Positions 17,556 through 26,366 of a stretch of DNA of 64,000 nt are shown here, piece by piece. How positions within the stretch are numbered: the stretch's first letter is position 1; each line of letters opens with the position of its first letter. The DNA comes from Lacibacter sp. H407 (lineage in GTDB: Bacteria; Bacteroidota; Bacteroidia; Chitinophagales; Chitinophagaceae), in assembly GCF_037892605.1 (NCBI RefSeq), contig NZ_JBBKTU010000001.1, forward strand, positions 3,906,001-3,970,000. Direction: 5' to 3'. The translations under genes and the position numbers were made by a program. A model generated the notes under the pieces. It was given only the letters and a program-made list of their open reading frames with translations, made no database searches and was not told the origin of the DNA.

Positions 17556-17738
17556 TTAACTTTCGTGCTTGCGGTTAAGCATCCAGATAAAGAAAGCAAT
17601 GAGGAACACCGCAATACCGGCACCGCCAAAAATGATCGCTGTCAACACTTGTTGCGCACCAACCGATAATACCATTGATAAAGCAACTACCAGGTACACG
17701 ATAAAGATGGTGAGGAGGGTGTAAATCTTTTTGTCCAT
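17556..17738 (-). CDS. two-helix small membrane protein
   Basis: 60 aa from ATG at 17736-17738; a TTG three codons upstream is an alternative. It has two predicted transmembrane helices (about 6-28 and 34-54: TLLTIFIVYLVVALSMVL and IIFGGAGIAVFLIAFFIW) with a positively charged C-terminal end NRKHES. No family is recognised. It leads the YdeI gene on the minus strand and is divergent from parE. Confidence 0.65.
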   Translation of the reverse strand: MDKKIYTLLTIFIVYLVVALSMVLSVGAQQVLTAIIFGGAGIAVFLIAFFIWMLNRKHES

Positions 17739-17844
17739 GCGTTTCAATTTGTAGATGCGAAATTGAGGAATAATCAGTTACAGCCCAAAAATTATTCACA
17801 GGACTGTGAACAAATAGTAAGTGAGCTAAGGAAAGTGGTTTTGT

Positions 17845-17852
17845 TATATTTG
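17845..17852 (+). promoter_or_regulatory. candidate -7 promoter element for parE (TATATTTG)
   Basis: TATATTTG fits the Bacteroidota -7 consensus TAnnTTTG. Transcription starting about 7 bases on would give a leader of roughly 155 bases carrying three repeat types before the parE ATG. No convincing -33 TTTG is visible at the usual distance. Confidence 0.45.
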
Positions 17853-17871
17853 CCCGTTCACGGCAGGAGAG

Positions 17872-17899
17872 GTACGATGTATGATGTACGAAGTACGAT
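17872..17899. repeat. TACGATGTAC-type degenerate word repeat in the parE leader
   Basis: Reads TACGATGTATGATGTACGAA then GTACGATA. Same vocabulary as the repeats in lptE and at 25458-25486 and 46948-46979. Confidence 0.7.
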
Positions 17900-17940
17900 A
17901 TAAAGGAGCTGTTCTGCTGAAGAAGTTGATGTTGCACAAG

Positions 17941-17975
17941 AGTGCGACGCCAATGCAGCCGATGAAAAAACCTGC
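17941..17975 (+). repeat. dispersed short repeat, copy 2 (GTGCGACGCCAA element)
   Basis: GTGCGACGCCAATGCAG followed by CCGATG and CTGCTGC matches the copy at 3487-3527 except for three bases. It is preceded by TTGCACAAGA, which can pair with GTGC. Confidence 0.5.
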
Positions 17976-18012
17976 TGCTGACAACTAAAAACTGAAAACT
18001 ACAAACGAAGTA

Positions 18013-19923
18013 ATGGCTGAAGAAAAAAAGAACTTGTTTGATTACGATGAGGACTCGATCAAAACCCTCGACTGGCAGGAACATATCCGTTTACGACCGG
18101 GCATGTACATTGGAAAACTGGGCGATGGCAGCAGTCCCGATGATGGTATTTATGTGTTGATGAAGGAGGTGATCGACAACTGTATTGATGAACACACAAT
18201 GGGTTATGGAAAACATGTAGATATTACCATGGAAAAAGGTGTGGTGACGGTTCGTGACTATGGTCGTGGTATTCCATTGGGTAAAGTGGTGGATGTGGTG
18301 AGTAAGATCAACACCGGTGCCAAGTACGATAGTAAAGTGTTTCAGAAATCGGTTGGGTTGAACGGCGTTGGTACCAAAGCTGTGAATGCATTAAGCAGTT
18401 ATTTTAAAGTAACCGCTTTTCGTGAGGGAAAAGAAAAAACAGCGGAGTTTGAAAAAGGCATCCTCGTTAAAGATCATAAAGAACAAAAAACAACAGAAGA
18501 GAACGGAACATTGGTAACGTTTATTCCGGACGATAGTGTGTTTAAAAACTATCACTATATCCATGAGTACATGGATAACCAGTTCTGGAATTATTGCTAT
18601 CTCAATGCAGGATTGGTAATCAACTTCAACGGCAAGAAGTATGTTTCAAAAAATGGTTTGCTGGATCTGTTGCAACGAAAGACGAATGAAGATGAGTTGC
18701 GTTATCCCATCATCCATTTAAAAGGAGAGGATATTGAAGTTGCCATTACACACGAAAATCAATACGGCGAAGAATATTATTCATTTGTAAACGGACAATT
18801 TACTACACAAGGCGGTACACATCTTGCTGCTTTCCGTGAAGGGTATGTAAAAACGATCCGTGATTTTTATAAGAAAGATTATGATGCCGCTGATATACGA
18901 GGAAGCATCTGTGCGGCGGTGAGTGTGCGTGTACAGGAGCCTGTATTTGAAAGTCAAACGAAAACAAAACTTGGTTCCAGTGTGGTGTTTGAAGGTGGGC
19001 CAAGCATGAAGAATTTTATTGGTGATTTTTTGGCCCGTGATCTTGATCTCTACTTACATAAAAATCCGGCTGTTGCAGAAGCGTTAAAAAAACGTATTGA
19101 GCAAAACGAACGTGAACGAAAAGAACTGGCGGGCATTAAAAAGCTGGCGAATGAGCGTGCAAAAAAAGCCAATCTTCACAATAAGAAATTAAGAGACTGT
19201 CGCTTTCATTACAACGATGAAGCAACAGGGAAAGACAAGGATAAGATTCTTGAAAAGCAAAAAGAAACTACCATTTTTATTACCGAAGGTGACAGTGCCA
19301 GTGGAAGCATTACCAAATCAAGAAACGTTGAAACACAAGCGGTGTTTAGTTTGCGTGGTAAACCGTTGAACTGTTATGGACTCACCAAGAAAGTGGTGTA
19401 TGAAAATGAAGAGTTCAACCTGTTGCAACATGCCTTAAACATTGAAGACAACTATGAAGATCTGCGTTACAACAATATTGTAATTGCAACCGATGCTGAC
19501 GTGGATGGTATGCACATTCGTTTGCTGTTGATGACCTTCTTCCTTCAATTTTTTCCTGACCTGGTGAAGAACGGGCACGTGTTTATTCTGGAAACACCGT
19601 TGTTCCGTGTGCGTAATAAACAGGAAACCATTTATTGTTACGATGAAACGGAAAAGCAGGCAGCTGTAAAAAAACTCGGCAGCAAACCGGAGATCACACG
19701 ATTTAAAGGTTTGGGTGAAATTTCGCCGGAAGAGTTCGGTCGTTTCATTGGTGCAGAAATGCGCAAAGAACCGGTAATGTTATTGCCTGAAACACATATT
19801 CAGCAAGTGCTGGAATATTATATGGGTAAGAACACTCCCGACAGACAAGAGTTTATTATTGACAATCTGAAAGTAGAGCTGGATAAAGTAGAAGAATTGT
19901 TTGCGGTACCTGAAAACAAATAA
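18013..19923 (+). CDS. parE: DNA topoisomerase IV subunit B (ParE-type)
   Basis: 636 aa. GHKL ATPase domain ([13 protein letters not shown], then [13 protein letters not shown] with the Mg-binding Asn; ATP lid [17 protein letters not shown]). The Toprim domain has [14 protein letters not shown] and [13 protein letters not shown] (metal-binding Glu and Asp-x-Asp). The C terminus carries the GyrB/ParE conserved [18 protein letters not shown]. With ParC it decatenates and relaxes DNA. It is separated from parC by three genes but on the same strand, and the length is typical of Bacteroidota. Confidence 0.95.
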   Translation: MAEEKKNLFDYDEDSIKTLDWQEHIRLRPGMYIGKLGDGSSPDDGIYVLMKEVIDNCIDEHTMGYGKHVDITMEKGVVTVRDYGRGIPLGKVVDVVSKINTGAKYDSKVFQKSVGLNGVGTKAVNALSSYFKVTAFREGKEKTAEFEKGILVKDHKEQKTTEENGTLVTFIPDDSVFKNYHYIHEYMDNQFWNYCYLNAGLVINFNGKKYVSKNGLLDLLQRKTNEDELRYPIIHLKGEDIEVAITHENQYGEEYYSFVNGQFTTQGGTHLAAFREGYVKTIRDFYKKDYDAADIRGSICAAVSVRVQEPVFESQTKTKLGSSVVFEGGPSMKNFIGDFLARDLDLYLHKNPAVAEALKKRIEQNERERKELAGIKKLANERAKKANLHNKKLRDCRFHYNDEATGKDKDKILEKQKETTIFITEGDSASGSITKSRNVETQAVFSLRGKPLNCYGLTKKVVYENEEFNLLQHALNIEDNYEDLRYNNIVIATDADVDGMHIRLLLMTFFLQFFPDLVKNGHVFILETPLFRVRNKQETIYCYDETEKQAAVKKLGSKPEITRFKGLGEISPEEFGRFIGAEMRKEPVMLLPETHIQQVLEYYMGKNTPDRQEFIIDNLKVELDKVEELFAVPENK

Positions 19924-19945
19924 CTCTTGCCAAAAGAATTAATAA

Positions 19946-20740
19946 ATGTTTGAATTTCACGCCGACAGGAAACGTTACTTCGAGATACAGATACTGAATA
20001 CAGAAAAGTATGTGATCCCGTTTATTGAGAAAGCATTCTCGATCAAACAGGGGATGCGTGTATTGGAAATTGGTTGTGGTGAAGGCGGTGTGTTAAAAGC
20101 ATTTATCGATAAAGGTTGTACAGGTGTAGGAGTGGAGTTGGACGAAAGCCGTTTGGTAAATGCAAGAGTGTGGATGAAAGAGGAACTGGAGCAAAACAAA
20201 GTGACCTTTCATTCAAAAGATATTTATAAAACAACCGAAGCAGAGTTTGGTGGTGTGTTTGATATTATACTGCTGAAAGATGTAATTGAGCACATCCACG
20301 ATCAACCAAAGCTGATCGAATGGATGAAAAGTTTTTTGACAAAGGATGGTGTGATCTTTTTTGGTTTTCCGCCCTGGTATATGCCGTTTGGCGGTCATCA
20401 ACAGATCAACAAAGGTAAATGGCTAAGCAAGTTGCCCTATTACCATTTATTGCCAACACCCATTTACAAATGGATATTACAATCAAATGGTGAAAATTGG
20501 GAAGAGATGCTGGAGATCAAAGAAACCGGTATATCCATTGAACGGTTTGAACGAATCTGTAAAGAGAAAGGTTATAACCTAATCAACCAAACACATTTCC
20601 TCATCAACCCGATCTATGAATACAAGTTTGGCTGGAAACCGAAAGAGCAGTTTGAATTGATCAAAGCCATTCCATTCGTTCGAAATTTTTTTACAAGCTG
20701 TGTTTACTATTTAATACAAGTGAATAAAGAGAAACTATGA
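19946..20740 (+). CDS. class I SAM-dependent methyltransferase
   Basis: 264 aa. SAM-binding motif I RVLEIGCGEGGVLKAFIDKG (about residues 40-60), the acidic motif II at VGVELDESRL, and the post-III element DVIEHIHDQPKLIEWM, typical of the class I fold. The C-terminal half (about 150-264) is longer than the core domain and contains aromatic patches. The substrate is unknown; lipid, sugar or natural product carbons are all possible. It starts 22 bases after parE and overlaps the next gene by 4 bases, so translational coupling is likely. Confidence 0.85.
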   Translation: MFEFHADRKRYFEIQILNTEKYVIPFIEKAFSIKQGMRVLEIGCGEGGVLKAFIDKGCTGVGVELDESRLVNARVWMKEELEQNKVTFHSKDIYKTTEAEFGGVFDIILLKDVIEHIHDQPKLIEWMKSFLTKDGVIFFGFPPWYMPFGGHQQINKGKWLSKLPYYHLLPTPIYKWILQSNGENWEEMLEIKETGISIERFERICKEKGYNLINQTHFLINPIYEYKFGWKPKEQFELIKAIPFVRNFFTSCVYYLIQVNKEKL

Positions 20741-21564
20741 TACATATTGTTTTTAATGAAGCCGATGTGGCGATACTGGAACAGGCAATTGAATTAGATG
20801 AAAGTCTGCAAGGCGAAGTATTGCAGATAAAAGATGATTATGCAGTAGGTCCGTTGAAAGATATTTATACGAATGAAGGTATTGAAGCAAGGAAAAACTG
20901 GTGGCGTGAAGTGTTAGCTGGCGGTAATGCAGATGGCAAAGTAGATGATGGCGAAGTTGATGATAACCGCACGGTTGCTTTCATCCTTGAACGTATGCAG
21001 GTAAATGATGAAGAAAAGATCTGGATATGGGCTGCACAGAATAAACATGATGTGAGCGGTTATTATTGGTTGATGAGTCAATTGAAAGATTTTCAGGGAA
21101 GGGTTTATATTCTGTACCTCAACAATCTGCCGTTTATAAATGAGAAGGGACAATTATTTTATCCGGAATGGATCAGTCATATTCAGCCGAAAGAAATGAC
21201 CAAAGCAAAGAAACTGTCGAGATTAATTACCACCAGTGAATTTGAAGTGGATCCTGATGAATGGGCGAAATTATGTGCTGAAGAAAAAGGCGTTCGCTTG
21301 CTGGAAGGCGGTAAAAAGTTGGGACAAAAAGAGTATGACTTTTATGATGCCGAATTGAAAAGTTACATAAGTGCCGATTGGCAAAAGGCAAGTAAGATCA
21401 TACACCAGTTTTTGAGCAAAAGCAAAAACACAACAGGTGATATGTATTTGTTGTGGCGTTTGAAATTGATGATTAGTGAAGGACAATTTGATGCGCAAGG
21501 TGAGCTGAAGAATATGAAAGATTTTGAAGTGAAGAAAAAAGCAGGTGCCGCAGAAACTGTCTGA
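20737..21564 (+). CDS. DUF1835 domain-containing protein
   Basis: 275 aa, no signal peptide or membrane helix. The N-terminal segment MIHIVFNEADVAILEQA and LQIKDDYAVGPLKDIYTNEG match the DUF1835 family, followed by DUF3658-like helical parts. It is a cytosolic protein of unknown function. It overlaps the methyltransferase by ATGA (4 bases) and belongs to the parE-parC gene cluster. Confidence 0.85.
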   Translation: MIHIVFNEADVAILEQAIELDESLQGEVLQIKDDYAVGPLKDIYTNEGIEARKNWWREVLAGGNADGKVDDGEVDDNRTVAFILERMQVNDEEKIWIWAAQNKHDVSGYYWLMSQLKDFQGRVYILYLNNLPFINEKGQLFYPEWISHIQPKEMTKAKKLSRLITTSEFEVDPDEWAKLCAEEKGVRLLEGGKKLGQKEYDFYDAELKSYISADWQKASKIIHQFLSKSKNTTGDMYLLWRLKLMISEGQFDAQGELKNMKDFEVKKKAGAAETV

Positions 21565-21629
21565 ACAATTCTTTTGGAGGTTGATGAAATTTATAAAAGA
21601 ATATAAGAAGTTCACTTAACCGCATACAT

Positions 21630-21983
21630 ATGACCAAAATACTGAAGCTGGAAGAATTAGGAATGTTTTTAGCGTGTATCTATACACTCTACATTTTTGA
21701 TGCCGCATGGTGGATGTATCCTGTTTTATTACTCGGGCCCGACATCAGTATGCTTGGCTATTTTGCAGGAAATAAAGTCGGGGCGTGGAGTTATAATCTC
21801 TTTCATCACAAAGGGATTGCCGTAATGTTGTTGATAACAGGTGTGTATGCAAATATTGATGCCTTGTTTTTTATTGGTGTGATATTGTTAGGCCATGCAT
21901 CAATGGATCGTGTAGCAGGGTATGGTTTGAAATATGAAAACGGATTTAAGTTTACGCATTTAGGTGAAATCGGAAAGAAATAA
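21630..21983 (+). CDS. DUF4260 membrane protein
   Basis: 117 aa with three to four hydrophobic segments (LEELGMFLACIYTLYIFDA, YPVLLLGPDISMLGYFAG, NLFHHKGIAVMLLITGVYA, IGVILLGHASMDRVAG). The pattern GPDISMLGY, NLFHHK and GHASMDR is the DUF4260 signature, an integral membrane family of unknown activity. The His residues in NLFHHK and GHASMDR could bind a ligand, but nothing is established. It sits only 3 bases before parC. Confidence 0.85.
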   Translation: MTKILKLEELGMFLACIYTLYIFDAAWWMYPVLLLGPDISMLGYFAGNKVGAWSYNLFHHKGIAVMLLITGVYANIDALFFIGVILLGHASMDRVAGYGLKYENGFKFTHLGEIGKK

Positions 21984-21986
21984 ATT

Positions 21987-24500
21987 ATGAGCGCAGCGAA
22001 AAAGAAAGAAAATGTTTTCGAAAATGAGAGTGGCGTACAGGGTCAGTATAAGAACTGGTTCCTTGATTATGCATCTTATGTAATTCTGGAGCGTGCAGTA
22101 CCCGCCATTGAAGATGGGATGAAACCCGTGCAACGACGTATTCTTCACGCCATGAAAGAAATGGACGATGGACGTTTCAATAAAGTGGCGAACATCATTG
22201 GTCAGGCCATGCAGTATCATCCGCATGGTGATGCAAGTATTGGCGATGCATTGGTCAATATTGGTCAGAAAGATTTGCTGGTTGATACCCAGGGAAACTG
22301 GGGCGATGTACGTACAGGTGATGATGCAGCGGCAGCACGTTATATTGAAGCACGACTTTCGAAATTTGCATTGGAAGTTGCTTTCAACAATAAAACAACG
22401 GAATGGCAACTGAGTTACGACGGTCGTAAAAACGAACCCGTTGTGTTGCCCATGAAATTTCCATTATTGCTGGCGCAAGGTGCAGATGGTATTGCTGTTG
22501 GTCTATCAACAAAAATTTTACCGCATAACTTTTGCGAACTGATCGATGCTTCCATAAAATATTTACGAGGCAGACGTTTTGAACTGCTTCCTGATTTCCA
22601 AACAGGCGGTATGGTTGATGTAGCCAATTACAATGATGGGAAACGTGGTGGTAAAGTAAGAGTTCGTGCACATATTGAAGAGCTGGATAAAAAAACCTTG
22701 CTCATTAAAGATGTTCCGTACAGTGTTACTACCACACAATTGATGGACAGTATTGTTAAAGCAAATGACCAGGGAAAGATCAAGATCAAAAAAGTAACGG
22801 ATAATACAGCTGCTGAAGTAGAAGTGCAGATCGATCTGGCACCGGGTATTTCTCCGGATATTACGATTGATGCATTGTATGCATTTACCGATTGTGAAAT
22901 TTCCATTTCGCCCAATGCCTGTGTAATCGTTGATAACAAACCACAGTTTCTTGCAGTAACTGATCTCTTAAAATATTCTGCTGATCAAACGAAAGAGCTC
23001 TTGAAGAAAGAGCTGGAGATCAGGTTGGGTGAGTTGCAGGAGAAATGGCATTACACATCGTTGGAAAAAATCTTCTTTGAAGAAAAGATTTACAAAGAAC
23101 TGGAGAAGAAACATGAAACATGGGAGAAAGTAATTGCAGCAATTGACACTGCGTTTGTTCCGTTCAAAAAACAACTGCGGAGAGATATTACCAAAGAAGA
23201 CATCGTTAAACTAACGGAAAAGCCTGTACGTAGAATTTACCGGCTGGATATTGACGAATTGAATGAGCAGATCAAAGGTCTGGAAGCAGATATTAAACAG
23301 GTGAAACATGATCTGGAAAACCTGACTGATTTCGCTGTTGCTTACTATGAAAATCTACTGAAAAAATATGGCAAAGGTCGTGAGCGTAAAACGGAGATCA
23401 AGCCATTTGAAACCATCCAGGTAAAACAGGTAGCAATTGCCAATACCAAAATATACATGAACCGTGAGGACGGGTTCATTGGCACATCGTTAAAGAAAGA
23501 CGAGTTTATCTGTGAGTGCTCCGATTTTGATGACATCATCGTATTCACCAAACGTGGATTGATGAAAGTGGTGAAGGTGAGCGACAAAGCCTACATCGGT
23601 AAAGACATTATACATGCGGCGGTATTTCAAAAGAATGATGAACGCACGACGTATAATATGATCTATGCTGATGGAAAAGCCGGAATAAGCTATGCCAAAC
23701 GTTTTAATGTAACCGGTGTAACTAGAGACAAAGAATATGATCTTACCCGTGGTGATGACAAAAGCAAAGTGCATTATTTCAGTGTGAACCTGAATGGCGA
23801 AGCTGAAGTAGTGAAAGTAATGTTGACACCCGGTTCTTCAGCACGCAACAAAGAGTTTGATTTTTATTTTGAAGAACTCGATATTAAAGGCCGCAGCAGT
23901 ATGGGTAACCAGGTAACGAAGTACCCAATAAAATCGGTGAAGTTTAAAGAGAAAGGCCGTTCTACATTAAGCGGAAAGAAAATGTGGTTTGATGATAAGT
24001 TTGGTCGCTTAACTACAGAGGAGAAAGGACAATACCTTGGCAAGTTTGAACCAGATGATAAAGTGCTGGTGATTTACCGTGATGGTAATTATGAAATTAC
24101 CGACCAGGAGTTAACACAAAAGTTTGACCCGGAGGCTGTTTTGTTGATTGAGTTATTTAATCCTGAAAAAATTATTACGGCCGTTTATCTTGACAATGAT
24201 AAACTCCAGTTCAATGTAAAACGTTTCAAAATTGAAACCACTACACTCCGCAATAAATTTTTCTTTATTAAAGAAGGCAGTAAAAATTATCTGGAAGCTG
24301 TTACAACTGACGCTGAACCGGTACTTGCCATGCAAAGTGGAAGAGGTGCACAGGTTCGTAAAGCCAAAATAAAACTGGCGAAGGTTGCAGAGGTGATGGG
24401 CTGGAAAGCAGTGGGAGCAAAGCTTACAGACTTCAACAAGAGTATTGAAATGGAATGGGTGAAAGAAGATCCGAATGCACAACCGGAGTTGTTTGGATAA
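21987..24500 (+). CDS. parC: DNA topoisomerase IV subunit A (ParC-type)
   Basis: 837 aa. The breakage-reunion domain contains KPVQRRILHAMKEMDDGRFNKVAN, YHPHGDASIGDALV and the catalytic Tyr119 in AAAARYIEARLSKF. A tower/coiled-coil region follows (about 340-470). The C terminus is a beta-pinwheel-like region for DNA wrapping. With ParE it resolves catenanes. Length is typical of Bacteroidota ParC. It closes the five-gene cluster that starts with parE and is followed by two consecutive terminators. Confidence 0.95.
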   Translation: MSAAKKKENVFENESGVQGQYKNWFLDYASYVILERAVPAIEDGMKPVQRRILHAMKEMDDGRFNKVANIIGQAMQYHPHGDASIGDALVNIGQKDLLVDTQGNWGDVRTGDDAAAARYIEARLSKFALEVAFNNKTTEWQLSYDGRKNEPVVLPMKFPLLLAQGADGIAVGLSTKILPHNFCELIDASIKYLRGRRFELLPDFQTGGMVDVANYNDGKRGGKVRVRAHIEELDKKTLLIKDVPYSVTTTQLMDSIVKANDQGKIKIKKVTDNTAAEVEVQIDLAPGISPDITIDALYAFTDCEISISPNACVIVDNKPQFLAVTDLLKYSADQTKELLKKELEIRLGELQEKWHYTSLEKIFFEEKIYKELEKKHETWEKVIAAIDTAFVPFKKQLRRDITKEDIVKLTEKPVRRIYRLDIDELNEQIKGLEADIKQVKHDLENLTDFAVAYYENLLKKYGKGRERKTEIKPFETIQVKQVAIANTKIYMNREDGFIGTSLKKDEFICECSDFDDIIVFTKRGLMKVVKVSDKAYIGKDIIHAAVFQKNDERTTYNMIYADGKAGISYAKRFNVTGVTRDKEYDLTRGDDKSKVHYFSVNLNGEAEVVKVMLTPGSSARNKEFDFYFEELDIKGRSSMGNQVTKYPIKSVKFKEKGRSTLSGKKMWFDDKFGRLTTEEKGQYLGKFEPDDKVLVIYRDGNYEITDQELTQKFDPEAVLLIELFNPEKIITAVYLDNDKLQFNVKRFKIETTTLRNKFFFIKEGSKNYLEAVTTDAEPVLAMQSGRGAQVRKAKIKLAKVAEVMGWKAVGAKLTDFNKSIEMEWVKEDPNAQPELFG

Positions 24501-24501
24501 A

Positions 24502-24534
24502 AGGGTTGCCAACTTTTGAAAAGTTGGCAACCCT
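24502..24534. terminator. first terminator after parC
   Basis: AGGGTTGCCAACTTTT (24502-24517) is a perfect 16-bp inverted match to AAAAGTTGGCAACCCT (24519-24534), with a one-base centre. It starts two bases after the parC stop. There is no T-run of its own; the second hairpin follows after 3 bases. Confidence 0.85.
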
Positions 24535-24537
24535 GCC

Positions 24538-24580
24538 AAAAACGAAAATGATTGCACAAGAAGCAATCACTTTCGTTTTT
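24538..24580. terminator. second terminator after parC
   Basis: An 18-bp stem (24538-24555 with 24563-24580, one mismatch) with 7-base loop ends in TTTTT. It is a good intrinsic terminator for parC on the plus strand. Confidence 0.85.
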
Positions 24581-24699
24581 GGTTGCACAATGGTTTGTTA
24601 ACGGAATCCATTAACAAAAGATTAGATACAGCAACAAAAATCTGGCTCACTTTTCTAATGTGTAATGGCAACAGGCTGTAAAATCCTGCAACCATTCAC

Positions 24700-25368
24700 A
24701 TGAATACTATTTACTCTTTCCTGCTATTGTTCACCTTCGGAACAGTACTCACTACAACTGCACAAATAAAACCGGTCATCAAAGCAGGTGTTGTTCAATC
24801 AACCTGGAAAGGCGAAGCAAGAGAATCCTTTACACAATTGATCGACGCAACAGATGGCTACATCAGCAGCCGTAACCGCACAGCGTTCTATGTTGGTGCC
24901 GGTGTTGATATTCCTTTGGGCGATATGGTTTCTGTTGAGCCTTCGTTAATTTACACACAACGTGGTTATGGTCTCAAAGGGAATCTTACCATTAACGAAT
25001 TAAAGATCGATGCATTAAACGCCAGAGCAACCTCACAGATGCATTACATCGATATGCCGGTGTTGCTGAAAATCAAGCCTGCAGCAGGATTGCAGATCTT
25101 TGCCGGTCCACAGGTTTCCTACTTGGTAAAGAATAATTTACGGGCTGATGTATCTGTATTCGGTTTCTCGTTATTGAATCGTGATATCGATATCACAGAG
25201 CAATTCAATCGTTGGGATGTGGGTGTTACCGGTGGTGTTGGTTATGAGTTTGAAAACGGAATTGGTATTGCTGCGTCGTATGAAAGAGGATTTCAACGCT
25301 TAGACAAAAATCAAAACTTCAAAGCATTTAACGAAGGATACAAAGCAGGACTGACGTATCGTTTCTAA
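24700..25368 (+). CDS. PorT/OMP_b-brl_2-type outer membrane beta-barrel protein
   Basis: 222 aa with a signal peptide (MNTIYSFLLLFTFGTVLTTTAQ). Multiple amphipathic beta strands (SVEPSLIYTQRGYGLKG, YIDMPVLLKIKP, GLQIFAGPQVSYLV, WDVGVTGGVGYEFENGIGIAASYERG) and a final GLTYRF ending in Phe are typical of small porin-family/PorT barrels. IDMPVLLK is the common family motif. The cargo is unknown. It stands alone and is closed by a terminator at 25398-25433. Confidence 0.85.
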   Translation: MNTIYSFLLLFTFGTVLTTTAQIKPVIKAGVVQSTWKGEARESFTQLIDATDGYISSRNRTAFYVGAGVDIPLGDMVSVEPSLIYTQRGYGLKGNLTINELKIDALNARATSQMHYIDMPVLLKIKPAAGLQIFAGPQVSYLVKNNLRADVSVFGFSLLNRDIDITEQFNRWDVGVTGGVGYEFENGIGIAASYERGFQRLDKNQNFKAFNEGYKAGLTYRF

Positions 25369-25397
25369 ACGATCAGATATCAACTGTGAAAACCTCG

Positions 25398-25433
25398 GCT
25401 GATGTTGCAGTACCCGGCAACATCAGCTTTTTT
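25398..25433 (+). terminator. intrinsic terminator of the beta-barrel gene
   Basis: GCTGATGTTGC (25398-25408) pairs perfectly with GCAACATCAGC (25417-25427), an 8-base loop, followed by TTTTTT. Confidence 0.9.
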
Positions 25434-25457
25434 ATGTCTGGCTGCAAATAGGAGAGA

Positions 25458-25486
25458 AGTACTTCCGACTTCGCACCTCGTACTTA
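25458..25486. repeat. TACGATGTAC-type degenerate word repeat (minor copy)
   Basis: Plus strand reads AGTACTTCCGACTTCGCACC then TCGTACTTA. It shares TACTTC and TCGTACTT words with the copies at 5411, 17872 and 46948. It lies between the terminator of the beta-barrel gene and the SET-domain gene. Confidence 0.45.
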
Positions 25487-25523
25487 AATATGTGTCAGAC
25501 GCTCTGCAAGACTTTAGACACGG

Positions 25524-25934
25524 CTATTCTTCACTGTCAACAATTTTGCCGTAGTCGATGAATAATTCTTCGCCGGCGTTTATGTCACGCAGTGTTTCAA
25601 AATCTTCACCGTCATTAATGGAGATAATATTTGGAGATTCGTCGTGATTCAAAAAGTTTACAATGTCCATCACCTTAAAGCCATAATCAGGAACATAATA
25701 ATGATCTTCATCAAACAAACAATAGGTTTCAACCAGCTCTCTACTGTAATCAGGCAATGCATCAATTTCACTTCGTTCAATTTTGATCCACTCACCAATA
25801 TTTTTAGAGAACAATCCACGCTGACCTTTCGGAATATCCCGCAACGCAAATACACCATTCCCATGAATGGGAGAGGGCTTCATCATTACCCAGGTATCGT
25901 GTTTCAATTCGTGGAGCAGTTGTTCTTTGGTCAT
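25524..25934 (-). CDS. SET domain-containing protein
   Basis: 136 aa, almost entirely one SET domain. GNGVFALRDIPKGQ forms the N-terminal strand, NFLNHDESPNI carries the N-H-x-x-x-P-N core, and INAGEELFIDYG supplies the closing GEE...Y motif with the catalytic Tyr. SET proteins transfer methyl from SAM to lysines; bacterial targets are mostly unknown. It lies 28 bases downstream of the VOC gene and likely belongs to a smpB-VOC-SET unit. Confidence 0.88.
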   Translation of the reverse strand: MTKEQLLHELKHDTWVMMKPSPIHGNGVFALRDIPKGQRGLFSKNIGEWIKIERSEIDALPDYSRELVETYCLFDEDHYYVPDYGFKVMDIVNFLNHDESPNIISINDGEDFETLRDINAGEELFIDYGKIVDSEE

Positions 25935-25962
25935 TAAATCTTTTGTTATTGATGAGTAGAGT

Positions 25963-26334
25963 TTATACAGTTTGCAGTTTGCAGGAAAATGAAACTTTAA
26001 ACCCGTTCAGATCTCTAAACGAAACATTTTTTCGCCCGTAGAAAGTAGCATGCTCAATGTCTATGCTTATCCCAAAATTGGTAAGGCGTTCAACCATTGC
26101 ATCTATTGAATCGATGTTAAACCACAAATGAACATCTTTCTCGTCGGGGATGTTGGGTCTCTCATCAGGGCCAATCATAAAACCAGCATTGCCGAAATCC
26201 AGTTTAGCCCAATTGATTTCGCATTCGGGTTCCCATAAAAGATTTGTGGCGCTGCACTGGAATCCAATCTCTTTATACCAATCTATTGTATTCTGCAGAT
26301 CTTTTACTTTAATAAAAGCAATACACTCTGTCAT
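25963..26334 (-). CDS. VOC (glyoxalase/bleomycin-resistance) family protein
   Basis: 123 aa from ATG at 26332-26334. A beta-alpha-beta-beta-beta VOC domain: ECIAFIKVKDLQNTIDWYKEIGF starts it, and the second half carries HLWFNIDSIDAMVERLTNFG and FRDLNGFKVSF. Metal-binding residues cannot be assigned with confidence. VOC proteins include dioxygenases, isomerases and resistance binders, so no substrate is proposed. It sits 32 bases downstream of smpB. Confidence 0.87.
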   Translation of the reverse strand: MTECIAFIKVKDLQNTIDWYKEIGFQCSATNLLWEPECEINWAKLDFGNAGFMIGPDERPNIPDEKDVHLWFNIDSIDAMVERLTNFGISIDIEHATFYGRKNVSFRDLNGFKVSFSCKLQTV

Positions 26335-26366
26335 AGATTTCAAATGAACATGTATAATGAATACTC

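Noticed and set aside
17575-18084. 169-codon minus-strand frame across the parE leader.
   Set aside because: It crosses the small membrane protein gene, repeat blocks and the parE start; it is a product of low stop density in the repeats.
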